A stretch of DNA of 64,000 bases from Bacillus vallismortis. Lineage in GTDB: Bacteria > Bacillota > Bacilli > Bacillales > Bacillaceae. How positions within the stretch are numbered: position 1 is the first letter of the stretch; every line of letters begins with the position of its first letter. A program made the translations under genes and the position numbers. The DNA lies in NCBI RefSeq assembly GCF_004116955.1, contig NZ_CP026362.1, positions 3,880,001-3,944,000 of the forward strand. Reading direction: 5' to 3'. Shown in pieces: positions 59,023-64,000 of the stretch. The notes under the pieces were generated by a model, which did no database searches, was not told the origin of the DNA, and was given only the letters and a program-made list of their open reading frames with translations.

Positions 59023-59034
59023 CTTCAATTGAAG
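59023..59034. promoter_or_regulatory. Palindrome in the 5' UTR of the secreted-protein gene
   Basis: Perfect 12-bp palindrome CTTCAATTGAAG, 24 bases upstream of the start codon and just before the ribosome-binding site. A possible operator. An AT-rich stretch with TATA-type -10 candidates follows (59055-59080), but no convincing -35 is visible. Confidence 0.35.
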
Positions 59035-59185
59035 ATTAAAATAACTTAAGTCCTATATATAATAAAGTATAATACAGGAAAAGTAAATGAAATTTAAGGA
59101 AAAAGTTAGTGTATTTATGTTTCTTAGTATCTAATTTAAAGGAAGCAAAATGACTGATAAATTTCCAAGTGAATAAATGAAAAAT

Positions 59186-59229
59186 ATAAAAAGGGAAATG
59201 TTAACGAAATAACATTTCCCTTTTTATAC
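59186..59229. terminator. Terminator of rapF-phrF
   Basis: Perfect 19-bp stem TATAAAAAGGGAAATGTTA with a 6-base loop (acgaaa), with T runs usable on the minus strand. It lies just after phrF and separates it from the AT-rich cassette. Confidence 0.88.
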
Positions 59230-59243
59230 TATATTTTATGTGG

Positions 59244-59363
59244 TTAAATCATTCCTCGCTGTGCAACTTCAATTTGGTGTGTGGGTGCATTTGCAATATT
59301 CGTTGCGATGAAAACAGTGCTTAGGGCCAGACAAGAGAGTAATAGTTTAGACTTCAATTTCAT
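59244..59363 (-). CDS. phrF: PhrF, secreted quorum-sensing pentapeptide precursor
   Basis: 39 residues (MKLKSKLLLSCLALSTV...): Sec signal helix at 5-27, then a short propeptide ending VAQRGMI. The C-terminal pentapeptide QRGMI is the mature PhrF signal known in B. subtilis, which is re-imported by Opp and inhibits RapF, thereby activating ComA. It overlaps the end of rapF by 17 bases, in a different frame, as is usual for rap-phr pairs. Confidence 0.95.
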   Translation of the reverse strand: MKLKSKLLLSCLALSTVFIATNIANAPTHQIEVAQRGMI

Positions 59364-60492
59364 ACAATCTCACTCCTCCTTGAATAAGTTGCCTTACTTG
59401 TTCCACCTTTAGGAAATAAGCAGAGGCTTTTTGAAAGTTTTCACGTTCATGATAATATTTTGCCACATCAAGAGCGAAATCTTCAAGATCAGCATACAAC
59501 ATTTTACTTTCGAGGAAATCAAAGAATCTTTGAATTGCTTCTTCATCAGGGCCTGATAAGTATAAAGATTTCAAAAATTCAAACTCTGATAAATAGATTG
59601 AATCTCCGGCCTCTTGAGAATAAGCTGTTCCCTTACTATGATATGCATGGGCTTTATCCATTTTCCCCAATTTATAATGTATTTGTGTAATCAAAAAATA
59701 GGCTTGGGGCAGGGACGGAAGAATGTTAGATTCTTCAAAAACAGTTATTGCTCTTTTGAAATAGGTTACGGCGTCCTCATATTGGCTTTGGCTGTTTTTA
59801 CAAAGCCCGATGTTGTACAATGTTCTCCCCATTAATTGGGGCTGATTCTCAGCTTCCGCCATAGAGTAAGCTTTTTTAAAATGTGATATGGCGTCCTCAT
59901 ATTGTTTCAGATCTAAGAAATTGGTAGCAAATAAAGAGTGACACTGAAGCAATCTTATATTATAAGCTTCATGTTCTTTGTATATTTCATATGCCTGCCG
60001 GGCATAGTCCATTGAAAAATACGTTTGTTTCATATAGTAATAAGACTCAGACATCTTAAAGAAAAACTCTGCCTTCTCGATCCGATCCTTAACGAATATT
60101 AACTTGCTTTCGGCCTTTTTAAAAAATTTAATAGCCGACAGATATTCCCGCTGATCCAGTTCGTACATGCCCCTGAAGAAATTAAAGTAATAATCAAGGA
60201 CTCCGGTTAAACGAGCCTGTTTTTTATCAATCTCAACCAGCAAATCAGACAGCCGCGGCTGTTCCTCGATCCGCATTTTTTCTAGTGGTTCAAGGTACTC
60301 AAGCATCAGGTTGTGCCGGAATTCCATCAGTGAATAGTACAAATGAAGATCTTGATCTTCTTCCATTTGATCCAGCTCTTGTTTGATTTCTCTTCGTAAA
60401 TACTCTGCATCGGGTATGCTGAATCGGCGTATGTACATATACCATTCGTTAATCTTTTCTCCGACGGAAGAAGAAGATATGACACCTGTCAC
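59347..60492 (-). CDS. rapF: RapF, ComA-inhibiting Rap protein
   Basis: 381 residues, the length of known RapF. N-terminal three-helix bundle (about 1-70) that contacts the ComA DNA-binding domain, then 6-7 TPR motifs from about 95 to 375 (YFFKMSESYYYMKQTYFSM, GRTLYNIGLCKNSQSQYEDAVTYFKRA, etc.) forming the PhrF pocket. The protein sequesters ComA rather than dephosphorylating Spo0F. Identity is supported by the linked phrF encoding QRGMI. Confidence 0.95.
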   Translation of the reverse strand: MTGVISSSSVGEKINEWYMYIRRFSIPDAEYLRREIKQELDQMEEDQDLHLYYSLMEFRHNLMLEYLEPLEKMRIEEQPRLSDLLVEIDKKQARLTGVLDYYFNFFRGMYELDQREYLSAIKFFKKAESKLIFVKDRIEKAEFFFKMSESYYYMKQTYFSMDYARQAYEIYKEHEAYNIRLLQCHSLFATNFLDLKQYEDAISHFKKAYSMAEAENQPQLMGRTLYNIGLCKNSQSQYEDAVTYFKRAITVFEESNILPSLPQAYFLITQIHYKLGKMDKAHAYHSKGTAYSQEAGDSIYLSEFEFLKSLYLSGPDEEAIQRFFDFLESKMLYADLEDFALDVAKYYHERENFQKASAYFLKVEQVRQLIQGGVRLYEIEV

Positions 60493-60721
60493 GTTTGCAA
60501 ATCCCTCCCTTCATTATTCTATATATGTCATATTTTATCATCATCATTCCTATGAGAAGCGCAAAAAAACCGCAATCTTTTCTTTCGTTACCCCGCATGT
60601 TAGAGGAAATATTTTCAAAAACCGCTTATACCCTCGGTAATTTGTACAAGCAAACACGTTTACCTTCCATATCCTGTTGTATCTGCGTGAGCAGTGTATG
60701 TTTGAAAAGGAAGTGAAGGGA
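60493..60721. promoter_or_regulatory. rapF-ywhK divergent promoter region with partial ComA-like site
   Basis: CGCAAA-N4-CCGCAA at 60560-60575 contains one good ComA half-site (TTGCGG on the minus strand) and one poor half, about 70 bases before rapF. rapF is known to be activated by ComA-P, so a feedback site is expected here. No confident -10/-35 for the ywhK side. Confidence 0.45.
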
Positions 60722-62077
60722 TTGAGAAAAAACAAGCTTTCCTTTAGAGAAAAAACTCAAGCCGCACAAGAAGAGTGTTTATGTTTTTGTGGGGAAGATG
60801 TAAGCCGTGAAGCGATGTTTCAAGCGCCGATTGAATTGCCTGAGGGGTTTGTCGTTGATCCGGCTGAGGCTGTTGCAAACGTCACGTGGAATGCAGATAG
60901 CCTTTCTTGTGTTAGTGAACGTTGCTTAATTGAGACGGGGCCTGAGCCTGATGAAATTGGTGTTCAATTTGCAGTACGCCTGCAGGGAACCGTAACGCTT
61001 CTCGTCAGCGTCTCACCTGTGCGAAATCAATATGGACAAGGGGACGGGGCTGTTTCCGTCATTCACAATGCGGAGATCGATCAAGTCGTCTATTATTCTG
61101 ATGAACCGGATGATTGCCTGGATTTTAGTGAGATCACGATCGAGAACCTTATTGTCGTCCCGCCTTTCTACGGCAGTCCTTTATCAGTGACGGGCACGAT
61201 TGTGCTTGTACCGGAATCGGAGCCTGTTTATGCGTTTACAGCGAATCCAAATGATCAATCAGTTTCTGTGATTGATACAAACACTCATAGTGTTGTGACA
61301 ACGATTGCTCTTCCGTACCGGCCGACAGGTATTGAAATAACTCCAGATAAAAGCTCTGTGTTTGTCTTACATCCCAACAATAATCTGATTTCTGTCATTG
61401 ATTATGACACATTGACAGTGACAGCATCTATTTTGCTGGATCAGCCGCCTGAAACTATTCGATTTATGCCTGAACATGATTTCGCATATGTTCTCGCCGG
61501 TAATGCCATTTATGTGATTAGAATGGAAACGTCAACTGTAGAAAGGTCTATTCCTGTTGAAGGGTATGATATTGCAATTGATCCCAATGAGTTGTTCGCC
61601 TATGTTCTTGATTTTGGTTTAGTGCAAAAAGTGGACTTATCTACCGGTGAAGTTACAGGAACAATTGAACGAGGGCTTATTGTAAATTCCATAGAAACAA
61701 AGCCGCCGGAGCGGTATGCCTATGTATTAGAACAAGATCACTTCTTAAATTATTTGACGATTATTGATTTAGATACGTTTACGATCAGTAGCACCCAAGA
61801 GCTGGAGTATGAGGGTGAGTATCAAATGTTTAAGAGCGGATCAGGGTTGTATTTGTTTGATGATTTCACTCACAATCTATATTCCGTCAGTCCAAGCGGT
61901 GCAGGCGTAATAGGAAATCTTCCGCAATCGGCAAGAGATTTTGCGTTTACCCCAAATGGAAGATTTTTGTATGCTACTCGTTTTATAGAGCAAAGCATCA
62001 TTGTATACAACACGGATGACTATTCTGTGGAAACTGTCATATCGCTAGGCGTTTCACCGAGTGACATTGCGATTTAA
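60722..62077 (+). CDS. ywhK: YwhK-type protein, N-terminal conserved domain plus beta-propeller
   Basis: 451 residues from TTG 60722. This start is chosen because GGAAGTGAAGGGA precedes it, just as GGAAGTGAAGGA precedes the ATG of the third paralogue; an in-frame ATG at 60677 has no such site. Domain 1 (about 15-175): [12 protein letters not shown], then [16 protein letters not shown] and VPPFYG. Domain 2 (about 180-450): repeats with YVTN-like blades ([32 protein letters not shown]). No signal peptide. Function unknown; B. subtilis has this gene beside rapF. Confidence 0.8.
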   Translation: MRKNKLSFREKTQAAQEECLCFCGEDVSREAMFQAPIELPEGFVVDPAEAVANVTWNADSLSCVSERCLIETGPEPDEIGVQFAVRLQGTVTLLVSVSPVRNQYGQGDGAVSVIHNAEIDQVVYYSDEPDDCLDFSEITIENLIVVPPFYGSPLSVTGTIVLVPESEPVYAFTANPNDQSVSVIDTNTHSVVTTIALPYRPTGIEITPDKSSVFVLHPNNNLISVIDYDTLTVTASILLDQPPETIRFMPEHDFAYVLAGNAIYVIRMETSTVERSIPVEGYDIAIDPNELFAYVLDFGLVQKVDLSTGEVTGTIERGLIVNSIETKPPERYAYVLEQDHFLNYLTIIDLDTFTISSTQELEYEGEYQMFKSGSGLYLFDDFTHNLYSVSPSGAGVIGNLPQSARDFAFTPNGRFLYATRFIEQSIIVYNTDDYSVETVISLGVSPSDIAI

Positions 62078-62117
62078 CCAACTGTATATTGTGCATGTCT
62101 AAAAGGGATGTGAAATC

Positions 62118-63491
62118 ATGAAAAAGAATGATCTTTCTGCTTTACAGGAAAATTGTTTCTGTTTTTGTAATGAAGAAGTCAGCCGTGAAGCGCCATTTCA
62201 AGTGCCGATTGACGTTCCGGAGGGGTTTGTTGTTGATCCGGCTGAAGCCGTCTCCGCGGTTACATGGAGTACAGATCAGCTTTCCTGTGTCAGCGAGCCG
62301 TGCTTAACAGAGATAGGACCTGGTACTGAGGATATTGGGGTGATCTATGGAATGCGTCTTCAAGGAACCATCACGCTTCTCGTCAGCGTCTCACCTGTGC
62401 GAAATCAATATGGACAAGGGGACGGGGCTGTTTCTGTCATTCACAATGCAGAGATTGATCAAGTCGTCTACTATTCTGATGAACCGGATGATTGCCCGGA
62501 TTTTAGTGAGATCACGGTAAAAAATCTTGTCGTTGTTCCACCGTTTTATGGAAGCTTCTTAACGGTGACAGGCACAATGATTCTTGTTCCTGAGCCGGAA
62601 CTTGGATCCTATGCGTTTACAGCTAATCAAAGCAACAAGACAGTAACAATCATTGATACGAATACTCACACCGTGGTCAAAAACATTTCTGTTCCTTATA
62701 CGCCATATGAGCTTGGAGTTACACCAGATAAACGATACACCTATGTTTTGCATCATAACTATGATCTCGTAACAGTAATTGATAATACAACATTAAGAAC
62801 ATCTGCATTCATACCGGTTGAGGGCAGACCATTTCAAATTGCGTTTGATCCTGCCGGTGCATTTGCATATGTGTTAACCAATTCGTCAGATGCCGTTTAT
62901 GTCATTAATACAGAAACTAAATCAATAGACCGTGTGATTGGCAATGTTGCTGTTTTGCCGGCAAGTATTTCGGTCGATACAACTGGAGAGTTTGCTTATG
63001 TAGTGGATAATGCAAGCGGATCTATTAATAAAATTGATCTCGTTACCGGTTCGAGCGCAGGGGTTCTGACTGGATTGTATTCTCCTAATAACATGGCCAT
63101 AGCACCAAACAATCAGTTTGCTTATGTGACGACAAGAGAACCAAACGATTTGAATTTGAGTTACGTTTGGGTGATTGATTTAAATACGTTTGAGGAAAAG
63201 GATTTACTTAGCGACTTGTTCCTTGGAAGTCCGAAAATGATCTTTTCATCTGACAGTACACGAGTATATTTGCTTGTTCCAGAACGACTCTATGTGTTTG
63301 ATACAGCCACCTATACAGAGATTGCCGATGCCGATCTTCTTGGTGCCGGTGATTTCGCGCTAACAGCTGGTCAGGAGTTTATATATACCACGCAGCCAGA
63401 GCAAAACACAGTAACCGTCTATCGCACTGACGATTTATCTGTTGAAACGGTAATCACCGTTGTTGGCGGGCCGATGGCAATTGAGATATAA
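62118..63491 (+). CDS. ywhL: YwhL-type paralogue with YVTN beta-propeller
   Basis: 457 residues, ATG after AAAGGGATGTGAAATC. The same two-domain plan as the previous gene: N-terminal CFCFCNEEVSREAPFQ and a propeller of about six blades, with VAVTP/ITPD and YVT repeats (FAYVVDNASGSINKIDL, FAYVTTREPN). Very similar to the preceding gene in part of domain 1, with a nearly identical 144-nt tract, but clearly diverged in the propeller. Co-directional, 40 bases apart. Function unknown. Assignment to ywhL rather than ywhK rests on order alone. Confidence 0.75.
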   Translation: MKKNDLSALQENCFCFCNEEVSREAPFQVPIDVPEGFVVDPAEAVSAVTWSTDQLSCVSEPCLTEIGPGTEDIGVIYGMRLQGTITLLVSVSPVRNQYGQGDGAVSVIHNAEIDQVVYYSDEPDDCPDFSEITVKNLVVVPPFYGSFLTVTGTMILVPEPELGSYAFTANQSNKTVTIIDTNTHTVVKNISVPYTPYELGVTPDKRYTYVLHHNYDLVTVIDNTTLRTSAFIPVEGRPFQIAFDPAGAFAYVLTNSSDAVYVINTETKSIDRVIGNVAVLPASISVDTTGEFAYVVDNASGSINKIDLVTGSSAGVLTGLYSPNNMAIAPNNQFAYVTTREPNDLNLSYVWVIDLNTFEEKDLLSDLFLGSPKMIFSSDSTRVYLLVPERLYVFDTATYTEIADADLLGAGDFALTAGQEFIYTTQPEQNTVTVYRTDDLSVETVITVVGGPMAIEI

Positions 63492-63530
63492 AATACTGAT
63501 TGAAAAAAGTCTCAAAGGAAGTGAAGGACT

Positions 63531-64000
63531 ATGAAGAAGGGTGAATTCTCTCTTAATAAAAAGGCCCGTTTAAATCAGCTAGAGTGTCTATGTTTTTGTG
63601 AGGAAGAGGTCAGCCGAGAAGTGTCATTTCAAGTGCCTATTGAAGTGCCGCCAGGTTTTACTGTTGATCCGGCTGAGGCGGTTGGGAATGTGACGTGGAA
63701 TACTGGTAATCTTGCATGTATCAGTGAACCATGTTTAACCGAAACAGGGGTTGAATATGGCATTCGCCTTCAAGGGACGATTGAATTATTAGTCAGTGTT
63801 GAACCGGTACGGAATGAATATGGACAGGGAGAGGCAGCGATCTCCAAGATTGAGACAGCGGAAATTGATCAAATGGTTTATTATTCTGAACAGGCTGAGG
63901 ACTGTCCTGATCTGAGCCAAGTCACAGTAGAACATATCGTGATTGTTCCGCCTTTTTATGGAAATCCACTGACTGTAACGGGAACGATCATTCTAGTACC
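63531..64000 (+). CDS. Third YwhK/L-type paralogue, N-terminal part
   Basis: Cut by the right edge after 156 codons. ATG 63531 with GGAAGTGAAGGACT. Begins [21 protein letters not shown], then [22 protein letters not shown] and the [13 protein letters not shown] motif, so domain 1 is complete. More diverged from the other two than they are from each other. Whether a propeller follows cannot be seen. Strain 168 has, as I recall, only two such genes here. Confidence 0.8.
   Translation, partial: MKKGEFSLNKKARLNQLECLCFCEEEVSREVSFQVPIEVPPGFTVDPAEAVGNVTWNTGNLACISEPCLTETGVEYGIRLQGTIELLVSVEPVRNEYGQGEAAISKIETAEIDQMVYYSEQAEDCPDLSQVTVEHIVIVPPFYGNPLTVTGTIILV

Overview
The window is chromosomal DNA of a Bacillus subtilis-group bacterium that is not strain 168 itself. 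Nearly every gene has a recognisable B. subtilis counterpart in the familiar order (ywcH-vpr-ywcI-sacT-ywcJ-sacPA-ywdA-pdxK ... ung ... sps ... roc ... bac ... pta ... thrZ ... speEB ... rapF-phrF ... ywhK/L). Comparisons with strain 168 are from memory, because no search could be run.

Layout. 1-8.8 kb: the tail of ywcH, the exported protease gene vpr, a DnaA-box cluster, ywcI with a possible small upstream ORF, and the sucrose genes (sacT antiterminator, sacP PTS permease, sacA hydrolase) with a clear promoter, cre site and RAT/terminator leader. 8.8-17.2 kb: pdxK, a PadR regulator with two membrane-protein genes, ywdF, ung, an aldehyde dehydrogenase, ywdI-K and the spore germination gene gerQ. 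17.4-24.2 kb: the spore polysaccharide operon sps. Its rhamnose branch (spsI-L) is intact, but spsC is only a small in-frame remnant and spsE, spsF and spsG are missing. 24.5-29.8 kb: yweA, rocG and rocA with sigma-54-type promoters and two RocR-like palindromes, then ywfA; rocB and rocC, expected after rocA, are absent. An intergenic element rich in hairpins follows. 30.2-36.9 kb: the complete bacilysin set bacABCDEF plus the convergent bacG. 37-45.4 kb: housekeeping and accessory genes (hemQ, pta, cysL, lipL, ywfM, rsfA, ywzC, ywfO, ywgA). 45.4-48.2 kb: thrZ behind three tandem threonine T-box leaders. 48.3-54.6 kb: ywhA-D, pbpG, speE and speB.

54.7-59.2 kb is the most accessory part. It is an AT-rich minus-strand cassette holding a secreted cysteine-free protein, three small ABC-type membrane proteins, one ABC ATPase and a membrane-anchored extracytoplasmic protein. 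It sits between speB and phrF, is fenced by hairpins, and looks horizontally acquired. It resembles a bacteriocin or antimicrobial-peptide production, export or immunity unit, but its function cannot be read from the sequence. It is the best candidate here for an undescribed system.

59.2-64 kb: the rapF-phrF quorum-sensing pair (PhrF ends in QRGMI), then three tandem paralogues of the YwhK/YwhL family, the third cut by the window edge. The first two share a 144-nt stretch with only five differences, which suggests gene conversion or recent duplication.
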